A stretch of DNA of 64,000 bases from an uncultured Cellvibrionales bacterium. GTDB lineage: Bacteria; Pseudomonadota; Gammaproteobacteria; Pseudomonadales; Porticoccaceae. The position numbers and the translations under genes were made by a program. Location: assembly GCA_913062605.1 (NCBI GenBank), contig CAJXWQ010000005.1, positions 1-64,000 on the forward strand, read 5' to 3'. The notes below the pieces were generated by a model. That model saw only the letters and a list, made by a program, of their open reading frames with translations. It was not told the DNA's origin and ran no database searches. Below, piece by piece: positions 54,326 to 64,000 of the stretch. Each line of letters opens with the position of its first letter. Positions within the stretch are counted from its first letter, which is position 1.

Positions 54326-55480
54326 ATGTCTAGCTATAGCCTGTTCACCTCGGAATCTGTTTCAGAGGGCCATCCAGATAAAATGGCCGACCAGATTTCT
54401 GATGCAGTTCTGGATGCGATTCTCAAAGACGACCCCCATTCACGGGTTGCCGTGGAAACCATGGTCAAAACCGGCATGGCCATTATTGCCGGTGAGGTGA
54501 GAACCGACACCTACGTTGATCTGGAAGACATTGTCCGCGGCGTCATTATGGACATCGGCTACACCAGTTCTGATGTTGGTTTCGATGGTGCGTCCTGTGC
54601 GGTTCTTAATGCCATTGGCAAACAATCCAATGACATTGCTATCGGTGTCGACGAAAGTGAAGCAAAAGAACTCGGTGCTGGAGATCAGGGGCTGATGTTT
54701 GGTTACGCCACCAACGAAACCGAGGTGCTGATGCCCGCACCTATCTACTATGCACACCGGCTGGTAGAGCGTCAGGCACACCTGCGCAAACATGGCGTAC
54801 TGCCCTGGCTTCGCCCGGATGCCAAAAGTCAGGTAACGCTGCGCTACGACAATGGAAAACCGGTAGCTGTCGATGCTGTTGTTCTATCTACTCAGCATGC
54901 GCCCAATATTTCACTGCCTGACCTGCAAGAAGCAGTACTTGAGGAAATTATTAAACCTATCCTGCCAGAAGAATGGCTACACAGTGATACCAAATACCAT
55001 ATCAACCCCACGGGTCAGTTCATTATCGGTGGACCTATGGGTGACTGCGGACTGACGGGGCGGAAAATTATTGTAGATACCTATGGCGGTATGGCTCACC
55101 ACGGTGGCGGTGCCTTCTCTGGGAAGGACCCCTCCAAGGTTGACCGTTCTGCCGCCTATGCCGGCCGCTATGTGGCAAAAAATATTGTTGCTGCCGGGAT
55201 AGCTGACCGCTGCGAAATACAGGTGTCCTACGCTATTGGTGTGACAGAACCCACGTCCATCAGCATCAACACCTACGGCACCGGCAAACTGAGCAATGAA
55301 GAGATTGTCACTTTGGTGCGAGACAACTTCGACCTTCGTCCCCAGGGCTTGATCGAAATGCTCGACCTAAAGCGTCCTATTTATCGGGCCACGGCCACCT
55401 ACGGACATTTTGGACGCGAAGAAGAAAACTTTACTTGGGAAAAGACTGACAGGGCTGAGGCGCTCAAGGCAGCCCTGTAA
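54326..55480 (+). CDS. metK: S-adenosylmethionine synthase
   Basis: [46 protein letters not shown]. Confidence 0.97.
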   Translation: MSSYSLFTSESVSEGHPDKMADQISDAVLDAILKDDPHSRVAVETMVKTGMAIIAGEVRTDTYVDLEDIVRGVIMDIGYTSSDVGFDGASCAVLNAIGKQSNDIAIGVDESEAKELGAGDQGLMFGYATNETEVLMPAPIYYAHRLVERQAHLRKHGVLPWLRPDAKSQVTLRYDNGKPVAVDAVVLSTQHAPNISLPDLQEAVLEEIIKPILPEEWLHSDTKYHINPTGQFIIGGPMGDCGLTGRKIIVDTYGGMAHHGGGAFSGKDPSKVDRSAAYAGRYVAKNIVAAGIADRCEIQVSYAIGVTEPTSISINTYGTGKLSNEEIVTLVRDNFDLRPQGLIEMLDLKRPIYRATATYGHFGREEENFTWEKTDRAEALKAAL

Positions 55481-55536
55481 AGCAGCGCTTTAAACTGTCA
55501 GGTAAAACCCAGCACATTGATTTTTAAGGAATAAAC

Positions 55537-56901
55537 ATGACCACAGCGAACGACTATAAAGTTGCCGATATCAGCCTCGCCGAATGGGGCCGCAAGGAAA
55601 TTGCCATCGCCGAAACCGAGATGCCCGCCTTGATGGCCCTGCGTGAAAAATACCGTGCCGAACAGCCGCTGGCAGGAACAAATATCCTCGGCTGTATCCA
55701 TATGACGATTCAAACTGCCGTTTTAATAGAAACGCTGGAAGCATTGGGTGCCCAGGTGCGCTGGACCTCCTGCAACATTTTTTCCACCCAAGACCATGCC
55801 GCTGCGGCAATTGCAGCCAGCGGCACGCCGGTTTTTGCCTGGAAGGGTGAAACCGAGGAAGAATACGAGTGGTGCCTTGAACAGCAAGTTCTGAAAGACG
55901 GGCAGCCCTGGGAAGCCAATATGGTGCTCGATGATGGGGGTGATCTGACTGCCCTGCTGCACGAAAAATATCCACAAGTATTGGAGAATGTTCACGGCAT
56001 CACCGAGGAAACAACCACGGGGGTTCACCGCCTGTACGACATGCTGAGCAAGGGTGAACTGAAAGTACCTGCCATCAACGTAAACGACTCGGTCACCAAG
56101 TCAAAGAATGACAACAAGTATGGATGTCGTCATAGCCTTAACGATGCCATCAAGCGTGCTACCGACCACCTGCTGGCCGGAAAAAAAGCTTTGGTTATCG
56201 GTTACGGCGATGTGGGCAAAGGCTCAGCCCAGTCCCTGAGCCAGGAAGGTATGATTGTAAAAGTGACAGAAGTCGATCCTATCTGTGCCATGCAGGCCTG
56301 TATGGATGGTTTTGAAGTGGTTTCCACCTATCAGGATGGCGACCCATCGAAGAGCGTCAATACTCAGCTGCTAGCAACTACCGACTTAGTGGTCACCTGC
56401 ACTGGCAACTACAATGTCTGTGATGCTGATATTCTGGCAGCACTGAAATCTGGCTGTGTGGTGAGTAATATTGGTCATTTTGATAATGAGATTGATACAG
56501 CCTATATGCGTGAAACCTGGGAATGGGAAGAAGTAAAACCACAAGTACACAAAGTATTCCGCCACCGTGAGACAAACGACCACTTGCTACTGCTTTCTGA
56601 GGGACGACTGGTCAACTTAGGCAACGCTACGGGCCACCCCAGCCGGGTGATGGATGGTTCATTTGCTAATCAGGTGCTGGCTCAAATTCACCTTTACAGA
56701 CAGGCATTTGCCCACCAGGATGATGCCGCGAAGGCAGAATTATTACGGGTGGAAGTACTACCCAAAAAACTGGATGAAGAAGTCGCGGCACATATGGTCA
56801 ATGGTTTTAGCGGTGTTATTACCCGCCTCAAACCGGAACAAGCTGAGTACATTAACGTACCTGTGGAAGGACCATTCAAGGGCGACAGCTACAGGTACTA
56901 A
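55537..56901 (+). CDS. ahcY: Adenosylhomocysteinase
   Basis: [14 protein letters not shown]-terminal PFKGDSYRY. Confidence 0.97.
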   Translation: MTTANDYKVADISLAEWGRKEIAIAETEMPALMALREKYRAEQPLAGTNILGCIHMTIQTAVLIETLEALGAQVRWTSCNIFSTQDHAAAAIAASGTPVFAWKGETEEEYEWCLEQQVLKDGQPWEANMVLDDGGDLTALLHEKYPQVLENVHGITEETTTGVHRLYDMLSKGELKVPAINVNDSVTKSKNDNKYGCRHSLNDAIKRATDHLLAGKKALVIGYGDVGKGSAQSLSQEGMIVKVTEVDPICAMQACMDGFEVVSTYQDGDPSKSVNTQLLATTDLVVTCTGNYNVCDADILAALKSGCVVSNIGHFDNEIDTAYMRETWEWEEVKPQVHKVFRHRETNDHLLLLSEGRLVNLGNATGHPSRVMDGSFANQVLAQIHLYRQAFAHQDDAAKAELLRVEVLPKKLDEEVAAHMVNGFSGVITRLKPEQAEYINVPVEGPFKGDSYRY

Positions 56902-56954
56902 TACCTTAGCGACTAAGCCTTAGGGCGCCACACTAGAAAAAGAACAGACAGACT

Positions 56955-57794
56955 ATGACAAACCATCATCTAAGCTTTGAGTTTTTCCCCCCGAAGACCC
57001 CCGAGGGCAGGGAAAAACTTCAGGACACCCATCGCCAACTGGCCAAGTTTCAGCCGGAGTTTTTCTCGGTCACATATGGTGCTGGAGGATCTACCCGAGA
57101 ATTTACCCGAGACATCGTCCTTGAAATCCAGGCCGCTGGTTCCAGTGCATCACCCCACCTCTCCATTGGCGGTGATAGCCAAGAATCAGTTTTGACGTTG
57201 CTTCAAAGTTATAAGGATGCAGGTATCAACCGCATTGTGACTCTGCGCGGCGACCTGCCCTCAGGTATGGGTGGAGCGGGACAACTTGTTTATGCCAACG
57301 AACTGGTGGGCTTTATCCGCGAGCACTTCGGCGACACCTTCGAATTGTTGGTTGCTGCATACCCGGAAATCCACCCTGAGGCAGAGAGCTACGAAAAGGA
57401 TATTTACTGGCTGGAGAAAAAATTTGAAGCTGGGGCCAGCCGTGCCATTACCCAGTATTTTTACAATACTGACAGTTACTTTTATTTTCTGGATCAATGC
57501 CGAAAAGCCGGCATAGACCAGCCGATCATTCCCGGTATTATGCCCATCATTAATTATCAAAATCTGATTCGATTTTCTGATAGCTGTGGTGCAGATATCC
57601 CCCGCTGGATCCGCCAGCGACTTCAACAATACGGGAATGACACTGAAAGTATTAAGGCATTCGGCCTGGAGGTTGTCACTAACCTCTGTGAAAAATTGTT
57701 GGCTGGTGGTGCACCAGGGCTTCACTTCTACACGATGAATCAGGTGGAGGCCAACGCCGCCCTGTGCCGTAACCTGGGTTTCACTGAAGACTAA
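56955..57794 (+). CDS. metF: Methylenetetrahydrofolate reductase
   Basis: SFEFFPPKTPEGREKL; ALRGDLP-like TLRGDLPSG; FNTDSYFYF. Confidence 0.95.
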   Translation: MTNHHLSFEFFPPKTPEGREKLQDTHRQLAKFQPEFFSVTYGAGGSTREFTRDIVLEIQAAGSSASPHLSIGGDSQESVLTLLQSYKDAGINRIVTLRGDLPSGMGGAGQLVYANELVGFIREHFGDTFELLVAAYPEIHPEAESYEKDIYWLEKKFEAGASRAITQYFYNTDSYFYFLDQCRKAGIDQPIIPGIMPIINYQNLIRFSDSCGADIPRWIRQRLQQYGNDTESIKAFGLEVVTNLCEKLLAGGAPGLHFYTMNQVEANAALCRNLGFTED

Positions 57795-58528
57795 TGCGTG
57801 AAATTCGGGTTTTTACTAACCAGCCCCTAACCACTGGTGAGGAGGTGACACTGGATGCGATGTCCTCCCGCCATTTGGCGACGGTTTTGCGGCTGAAATC
57901 TGGCGACTCGATCTCCCTGTTCAATGGTCAGGGCGGTGAATTTTTCGCCACAGTATGCGAATGCGGCTCCAAGCGGGTTACTGCCTCCGTGACCCATTTC
58001 ACTGATATTGAGCGAGAATCTCCTCTTCGTATCCATCTTGGTATAGGTATGTCCCGGGGTGACCGAATGGACTGGGTGATCCAGAAAGCCACGGAGGTCG
58101 GTGTTACCGAAATAACACCTCTGTATACTGAGCGAACGGAAGTCAAACTTAAAGGGGACCGGGCTGACAAGAAGCTTTGTCACTGGCAGCAGGTCTGTAT
58201 CAGCGCCTGTGAACAGGCTTACCGTAATCGAGTCCCGGTTATCCACCCTCCCATTACCGCCAATCAGTGGCTCAGCTCCGTGGAAGCAGAAAAAAAATTA
58301 GTACTACATCACCGCAGCCAGCACAGTATTTCTGAGTTAGGAGAACAACAAGCAGCGAGTGCTGCCCTGTTAATCGGCCCAGAAGGTGGGCTGAGTGCTG
58401 AGGAAATCAAACGAGCGGAAGAGCACAATTTTATGCCATTAACGATTGGCCCCCGAGTATTGCGAACTGAAACTGCGCCTATTGTGTCCATCAGTATCCT
58501 CCAGTCACTGTGGGGTGATTTTCTCTAG
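57794..58528 (+). CDS. rsmE: 16S rRNA m3U1498 methyltransferase
   Basis: IQKATEVGVTEITPLYTERTEVK; IGPEGGLSAEEI; LGPRVLRTETAP-like. Confidence 0.94.
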   Translation: MREIRVFTNQPLTTGEEVTLDAMSSRHLATVLRLKSGDSISLFNGQGGEFFATVCECGSKRVTASVTHFTDIERESPLRIHLGIGMSRGDRMDWVIQKATEVGVTEITPLYTERTEVKLKGDRADKKLCHWQQVCISACEQAYRNRVPVIHPPITANQWLSSVEAEKKLVLHHRSQHSISELGEQQAASAALLIGPEGGLSAEEIKRAEEHNFMPLTIGPRVLRTETAPIVSISILQSLWGDFL

Positions 58529-58543
58529 GCAAACCACGCAGAC

Positions 58544-60118
58544 CTAACGCTCGATTTGGTTATCGCCAGTGACCACCGCACCAACCCCACCACGACGAGG
58601 ATCACCAACACCATGAAAACGATGTCCATCAAACTCCACCGTATGAACACCCCCAAAATATAAATTAAGCTGTTCCCAATGTTGCTGATTGTCGTAATCA
58701 GCTTTCAGCCCATCAAGCTGGCCTACGTCAAATCCTGGCTCAATATTGAGCACGCCATTTTCATAATGTATCCGTGGTGCCGATACTGCCTGCTCCGGCG
58801 ACATCCCAAAATCCACTAAATTACTGACTACCTGCAAAATTGCCGTACGAATCCGGTTAGAGCCACCCGAACCCAGTGCCACAGAGGTACCATTTCCCAA
58901 CTGCAATAGACTGGGAGACATCATTGAAGTCATTCGCTGGTTCTCTGGCCAGCGGTGAAAACCCTCAGGGTTAATATCTTCTTCTCCCAGCATATTGTTC
59001 AACATAATGCCTGTGCCAGGTATCATATAGCCGCAACCCTCGCCATTACTTACCGTCATAGCCGCGGCATTCCCCGCAGCGTCAACCACACTTATGTGTG
59101 TTGTCCCACGTAAACAGCGGGCATGATCGGCCACCTGCTGGCGGTACTGGTTTAGATAATGCTCCTCCAGCAGATGCTCAGCCAACCCACTACCACCCTC
59201 TAGAGTCATATCTAAACGCGCCTGCTGAGTGACCGCCATCACTGCTGCTAACAGATCCAAGTGTTGGTGGCTGCCAAAGCCAATAGCTGATAAATCTTGC
59301 TGCTCCAAAAGCTTCAGAGCCATGGCAATCAAAATCCCCCCTGAGGCTGGCGGCGGATTAGTAAATAATTGGGCGTGCCGATAGCTCAGCTGTAAGGGTT
59401 CCCTGCGTATCACCTGATAGCGGTGCAGATCACCCCAAGTTAAATAACCTCCACCGTCCGCACAGAGCTGTTCAATTTTTCTGGCTATCTCACCCTCGTA
59501 AAAGAGCTTGTCGCCCTCGCTGGCCAAGTCATCCAAGGTATCAGCCAAGGCTGGCTGCTTTAGTAACTCATGTTCACCAACCAACGAATCGGGACGTACT
59601 GGGCTACTGTAGGTCTGCCGAGCTTCCGGGGTGGCTGAATAGATGGGGCTAACAATGTCAAAAATCTTTGCCTGGAGGTGACTAAATTGAACCCCCTCTC
59701 GCGCAGCTTTTATCGCAGGTTCTACGAGTCGGCTAATGGGTAGCGTGCAAAGGTCGCGGTGAATATCAAACATGCCACGGACTGAACCCGGCACAGCAAT
59801 GGCCCCCAATCCGATATGAAATTCCTGTGACACCGTGCCGAAATCAGCATGAATGGGGAAAAAATCAGGAGAAACCGTCGACTTTCTAGACCGTGGCGTT
59901 TGTACAAAAAAGTCGTATACCAGTGGATCGGCCCCTGCCTTTTGGGCCAGCATGTAACCACCACCTGCAAGTGATGCCAGCACAGGCTCAACCACACAAG
60001 CACAAAAATGGGCAGCTACAATCGCATCAAAGGCATTGCCACCTTCTTGTAGGATTTCTTCGGCTGCAGCTACAGTCAGTGGGTGACCTGCTGCGACGGC
60101 ACCCTTAGTCACAGACAC
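58544..60118 (-). CDS. Gamma-glutamyltransferase family protein
   Basis: GAVAAGHPLTVAAAEEILQEGGNAFDA; GTTHISVVDAAGNAAAMTVSNGEGCG. Confidence 0.92.
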   Translation of the reverse strand: MSVTKGAVAAGHPLTVAAAEEILQEGGNAFDAIVAAHFCACVVEPVLASLAGGGYMLAQKAGADPLVYDFFVQTPRSRKSTVSPDFFPIHADFGTVSQEFHIGLGAIAVPGSVRGMFDIHRDLCTLPISRLVEPAIKAAREGVQFSHLQAKIFDIVSPIYSATPEARQTYSSPVRPDSLVGEHELLKQPALADTLDDLASEGDKLFYEGEIARKIEQLCADGGGYLTWGDLHRYQVIRREPLQLSYRHAQLFTNPPPASGGILIAMALKLLEQQDLSAIGFGSHQHLDLLAAVMAVTQQARLDMTLEGGSGLAEHLLEEHYLNQYRQQVADHARCLRGTTHISVVDAAGNAAAMTVSNGEGCGYMIPGTGIMLNNMLGEEDINPEGFHRWPENQRMTSMMSPSLLQLGNGTSVALGSGGSNRIRTAILQVVSNLVDFGMSPEQAVSAPRIHYENGVLNIEPGFDVGQLDGLKADYDNQQHWEQLNLYFGGVHTVEFDGHRFHGVGDPRRGGVGAVVTGDNQIER

Positions 60119-60329
60119 TCACATTTCCCCATACATAAAAAGCTGAATACTTAATGTATAGAATATTATCGTGGTTTTGAATTTATTAATGCGCCTGTAC
60201 TAGGAAAATACAAACACAAAACATTATGGTGAAAAAATTAGATAACCCTGAGGGGCCGGTGAGCTTCTCTCTGTTAAAGCAAATGAGGACTGAAAACAGG
60301 AAACGTATAAAATGTAGAATGGCATAACG

Positions 60330-60367
60330 TTAAACGGTGTCGAGAGTAGGCTCTCGACACCGTTTAA
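60330..60367. terminator. 17-bp perfect hairpin between the SecB-like gene and the ggt-like gene; likely terminator
   Basis: TTAAACGGTGTCGAGAG-TAGG-CTCTCGACACCGTTTAA. Confidence 0.7.
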
Positions 60368-60406
60368 TAAATCTTATTACTACGCTCTATTGATAATTCA
60401 CTTTAT

Positions 60407-60841
60407 TTAATGCGCTTTTGCTTTTTTCTCTTTATACATCGCATCAAAATTAATAGGTGCAAGCATTAATGGCGGATAACCGGCTTTAAGTAAAATGTGA
60501 TCCACTGTCTCGCGGAGATAGGGGAACATAATAGAGGGGCACGCCGAATTTAAGGCTTCTTCCAGACGATCTTCTGGGAATCCTGAAATAATAAACATCG
60601 CTGCTTGATCAACGATCAGATTAAATGCAGCAATCTCTTCATTTTTTGCTGTAACTTCAACCGTCAAAGTAACCTCATGACGATCATCATCAATAGTGTT
60701 GTGAATAATATTTAGATCTAGCGTAGTTTCTGGCTTCCAATCTGTACCAAACACACTAGCGGAATTAGGGGACTCAAAAATCTGTTTCTTTAAATAGATT
60801 TTCTGCATTGAAAAATGCGGTTCTTTATTTTCTTTGGACAT
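60407..60841 (-). CDS. Divergent SecB-like chaperone
   Basis: QKIYLKKQIFESPNSASVFGTDWKPETTLDLN, LNSACPSIMFPYLRETVDHILLKAGYPPLMLAPINFDAMY match SecB family layout. Confidence 0.85.
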   Translation of the reverse strand: MSKENKEPHFSMQKIYLKKQIFESPNSASVFGTDWKPETTLDLNIIHNTIDDDRHEVTLTVEVTAKNEEIAAFNLIVDQAAMFIISGFPEDRLEEALNSACPSIMFPYLRETVDHILLKAGYPPLMLAPINFDAMYKEKKAKAH

Positions 60842-61073
60842 AATATTCTCCTCAACACTTATAAATTACGGTCAACCAACCTAACCAATAATGTTGGGAT
60901 GACTGGCAATATTTCAATAGGTATAGATAAATATTTCTAACCAGCGCTGCTGGCCGATATATGCTAGACCGGGCCTTCGAAGAGTTAAATATATACTTGT
61001 GAGCGATCAGAACATAGATAAGAAAGGATTTACACCGGATCCAGTTTAGAAATTTTGACAACCCTAAAATAGA

Positions 61074-61100
61074 TAGGTCCCGGCCAAAGGCCGGGACCTA
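61074..61100. terminator. Hairpin downstream of acetone carboxylase gamma gene
   Basis: TAGGTCCCGGCC-AAA-GGCCGGGACCTA perfect stem. Confidence 0.7.
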
Positions 61101-61118
61101 GTACTACTTTACAACATC

Positions 61119-61619
61119 TTAGATCTTAGCAGGAGCAGGCATCTCAACCCACTCGAAGAAAGTCTTCAAGTCTGGTTGGATATCATGCATTACTGGATAC
61201 CAAGGTGTTGGAGCTTCAATATCAAGCATAGAGCCACAGCTTGGGCAAGAATACTCACGGTATACCTGCCAAGTAGTGTCTGGTGACATCAGGCGAGGAT
61301 AAACTTGGTCCATTTTTTCCGCAGTATCACGGACATAAATGTTAGCACCAAGTTTCCAGTTCTCACGGTAATCACCGAAGTCATGGCCGCAGTTGCACTT
61401 AACAATGATTTCACCGTCAGTAGCAGACTCAACAACGTTCAAACGTGGCCCTAAAGCCAGAAGGATTTTGTCGTCGTAGCTCGCGTCATCCTGAAGCACT
61501 TCCATGTAAAGCTTGTAACGGTCTGCATCTTTAGGCATGGACAGCATTTTGTGGACGGAATCCCAATCAAGGGTTCCTTCTACCAGGTCATGGACCTGCT
61601 TTTTAGTATATTCAGTCAT
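61119..61619 (-). CDS. acxC: Acetone carboxylase gamma subunit
   Basis: 166 aa; VKCNCGHDFGDYRENWKLGANIYVRD, YREYSCPSCGSMLDIEAP; directly downstream of the alpha subunit. Confidence 0.9.
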   Translation of the reverse strand: MTEYTKKQVHDLVEGTLDWDSVHKMLSMPKDADRYKLYMEVLQDDASYDDKILLALGPRLNVVESATDGEIIVKCNCGHDFGDYRENWKLGANIYVRDTAEKMDQVYPRLMSPDTTWQVYREYSCPSCGSMLDIEAPTPWYPVMHDIQPDLKTFFEWVEMPAPAKI

Positions 61620-61711
61620 ATCTAAAATCTCTTATATTCGTTCAATTCGTCAATGAAGGAGTGGCATAGCAACTAAACTATGACCACCCCGCTCAAAGGC
61701 TAAGTAAGCGC

Positions 61712-64000
61712 TTATTCTTCAGTCATAATGACGGGCTTACAGTCCGGCATTTCACTGATATCCATGGTCACGTCAGAGCCAAACATGGGGATTCCCAGGC
61801 TGGATTCCAACAGATTCCAATCGGCTGGCAGATCCCAGAATGTTTTAAATTCATTCAGGAACGGATCAGACAAACCGAAGCTGGAAGCAAACATTTGCTT
61901 AACTTGTGGAGAAGCGTCCAGATCAAGGATCTTAGCGCGCTCAGTTTCCATCCACTCACGAACAGGAACACTGCGTGCTTTACGCTCTTCTTTGATTTCA
62001 TTTTGACGAGCTGTTGTTTTGGCTGAATCAACAGTGTAAACACCTTCGTCATCTTGGGTGTATTGAACACCGTAGATTTTCTGAGCGTACTCAGGAAGGA
62101 TGTAGTTCTCGTTGAGATCTTCTTCGATACTTTGAAAACCTTTATGGTTACGATCCAGAGGATCACCGAAGCCAGGACCACCACGGAGGTAGTTCAGGTA
62201 CAGATCGCCATTCTCGAAGATTGCTTCAGTAGTAATACACTGCTTATCACGCTTAACCAAAGCATCTGGGCTAATATGTTTTTCCCACTCACAGTCATCG
62301 GGGTTCAAATCTTCACCCAAAGGAAGTGATTTTCCTGCTGCGATTCTACCGTCTTCACCTATAAGACCAGTGTTGTGAGCTTCGAAACGGTAACCAGTTG
62401 CTGAAGGATAACCACCCATCAGACCCCAGTCACTGTTCATGTAGCCATTACCCATGAAGAACATAGTCCAGTCATGAGAACCCCATACCATACGCAAGGT
62501 CTCAAAACCGTTACCACCGCGGTACTTACCGTAACCGCCGGAGTTGGTTTTTTGCATACGACCCATGTACAGAAGTGGCTCAGCCAGTTCCCAGATCTCG
62601 ATATCACCCATGTCACCTTCAGGGTTCCAGATAGCAGCAGCGTTGTTCAAGCCATCTTTCATGGCACAAGCACCAGTACCACAAGCAGCTGTTTCGAAGC
62701 TGTTTACAGCGTGAATTTCGCCGTCTTGGTTGATACCACCGCCTTGCAGCCAGTTACAAGGGTTAGAGTTACCAGAGTTAACTTCTTCCAGGTAACCACG
62801 ACCAAAGTAAGTACGGCTAATACCGCGCCACAAAGAACTCCAAGAAGATACCAGGAAGTGCCATGCATCAGCGTGAGCTGTACGACGGTCATCCGGGTTA
62901 GTCCAAGTGCCTTTAGGCAGACGGAATTCAGTTGCGTAACGAGCACCATCATTAATACGCTCTGTAGGCACAAGGCTTTGAGTCATCATTACCCAAATAC
63001 CAGAGGTAAACGCTGTGGGGTTAGCGTTATATGTGTGCCAGCCCCAACGACTACAACCTTCAAAGTCTAAACGCCATGTAGCGTTAGGCTTAACGGTGAT
63101 TGTGCAAGGCGCGTGCATGATAGTGTCAATTTTAGCGAACGGAGAAGGTACGTTTACATCTTCGTGAGTGTAAGGTACATCTACGAATGCAACGGTTTTA
63201 ACTTTGCCTGGAATACACATTGCCTTAATACGGCTAACCAGACCACGGCGACCATCTTCAATAACTTCTAGGGCGAACTGTTCCCAAGCATCAACACCTT
63301 CTTCAGCGATGGTTTCTTGAACCATTTCGCGAATCATGTGAGTACCAGCAATACGGGTTTTCTCATCGAGAATCCAGTATTTAACAGTACGAACGTTACG
63401 TTGGCTTTCGTGCAACCAGTCACGCAGAGGAGTGTCATTCACACCCGTCTTACGACAAGTAATTTGCAGACCATCACCGAAGCGTTGGATCTGACCGTTT
63501 GACATGGAGCCAGGACCTACAGCACCAGTATCAATTACGTGAGTTACACCACCAACCCATGCTTGCAAGTATCCTTCAAAGAAGATAGGAACAATAGTTG
63601 CGATATCGCAAGGGTGAACGTTACCAGTTTGGCAATCATTGTTGGTGAACATGTCACCGTCATTGATGCCAGGGTTGAGTTCCCAGTTGTTCTGGATCAT
63701 ATATTTGATCGCAGCACCCATGGTACCAACGTGAATGATAATACCAGTAGAAGTAGCAACACAGTCACCAGCTACGTTGTACAGGGTGAAACACAACTCA
63801 CCTTCCTGCTCAACAATTGGAGATGCTGCAATCTTCTTAGCAACTTCACGAGAGTTAACCAGACCAGCACGAACTTTAGAGAAAATACGCTCGTAACCGA
63901 TTGGGTCTCTTTCTTTAAACTCTAGATCTTTAATACCGTTATAGTGACCAGTCTCTGCTGAACGAGCCAGAATACCGTTACGGTTATCATCTAGGGACAT
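61712..64000 (-). CDS. acxB: Acetone carboxylase alpha subunit (hydantoinase B/oxoprolinase family); ATG at the last base of the window
   Basis: 762 aa; EGELCFTLYNVAGDCVATSTGIIIHVGTMGAAIKYM; GDMFTNNDCQTGNVHPCDI; YRGGNGFETLRMVWG. Confidence 0.9.
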   Translation of the reverse strand: MSLDDNRNGILARSAETGHYNGIKDLEFKERDPIGYERIFSKVRAGLVNSREVAKKIAASPIVEQEGELCFTLYNVAGDCVATSTGIIIHVGTMGAAIKYMIQNNWELNPGINDGDMFTNNDCQTGNVHPCDIATIVPIFFEGYLQAWVGGVTHVIDTGAVGPGSMSNGQIQRFGDGLQITCRKTGVNDTPLRDWLHESQRNVRTVKYWILDEKTRIAGTHMIREMVQETIAEEGVDAWEQFALEVIEDGRRGLVSRIKAMCIPGKVKTVAFVDVPYTHEDVNVPSPFAKIDTIMHAPCTITVKPNATWRLDFEGCSRWGWHTYNANPTAFTSGIWVMMTQSLVPTERINDGARYATEFRLPKGTWTNPDDRRTAHADAWHFLVSSWSSLWRGISRTYFGRGYLEEVNSGNSNPCNWLQGGGINQDGEIHAVNSFETAACGTGACAMKDGLNNAAAIWNPEGDMGDIEIWELAEPLLYMGRMQKTNSGGYGKYRGGNGFETLRMVWGSHDWTMFFMGNGYMNSDWGLMGGYPSATGYRFEAHNTGLIGEDGRIAAGKSLPLGEDLNPDDCEWEKHISPDALVKRDKQCITTEAIFENGDLYLNYLRGGPGFGDPLDRNHKGFQSIEEDLNENYILPEYAQKIYGVQYTQDDEGVYTVDSAKTTARQNEIKEERKARSVPVREWMETERAKILDLDASPQVKQMFASSFGLSDPFLNEFKTFWDLPADWNLLESSLGIPMFGSDVTMDISEMPDCKPVIMTEE

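Noticed and set aside
55481-55536. SAH or SAM riboswitch before ahcY
   Set aside because: The metK-ahcY gap is only 56 bp and I could not build the conserved helices; a SahR-type protein regulator is the better explanation.
60852-61061. 69-aa minus-strand ORF between acxC and secB-like gene
   Set aside because: No family resemblance and intergenic AT-rich composition; its 5' end abuts the acxC downstream hairpin. Not supported as a gene.
62474-63925. Plus-strand ORFs of 198 and 128 aa inside the acetone carboxylase alpha gene
   Set aside because: Entirely antisense to a full-length conserved CDS, low-complexity Thr/Val-rich translations; no independent support.

Overview
This 64 kb window looks like a chromosomal segment of a free-living, probably marine gammaproteobacterium (synteny suggests a Cellvibrionales/Spongiibacteraceae-like genome, which is inference). 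It starts inside the 5' end of a 16S rRNA gene on the minus strand, preceded by three tandem promoters. Most of the rest is housekeeping: tyrS, an M23 peptidase, anmK, erpA, argC, hemL/hemB, gcvH, ubiI/ubiH/pepP, zapA, 6S RNA, a ygfA-like gene, pyk, ilvA, rpiA, serA, fba/pgk/epd/tkt, and a SahR-like regulator with metK/ahcY/metF. It ends in acetone carboxylase gamma and alpha subunit genes. Two stretches are accessory in character: about 17-23 kb and about 36.8-38.3 kb. The strongest unexpected signal is at 37.38-38.21 kb. Two 75-bp attC-like sites with matching core sites and an extrahelical base punctuate three small same-strand ORFs, with no integrase in the window, so it looks like a CALIN-type orphan integron cassette array. 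Other leads are a divergent SecB-like gene downstream of acetone carboxylase, an AhpD-like/thioredoxin/thioredoxin reductase operon with an altered active-site motif, a paralogous pair of orphan ORFs, and a candidate SahR operator. All calls come from reading the sequence and the supplied ORF translations; no database search was run.
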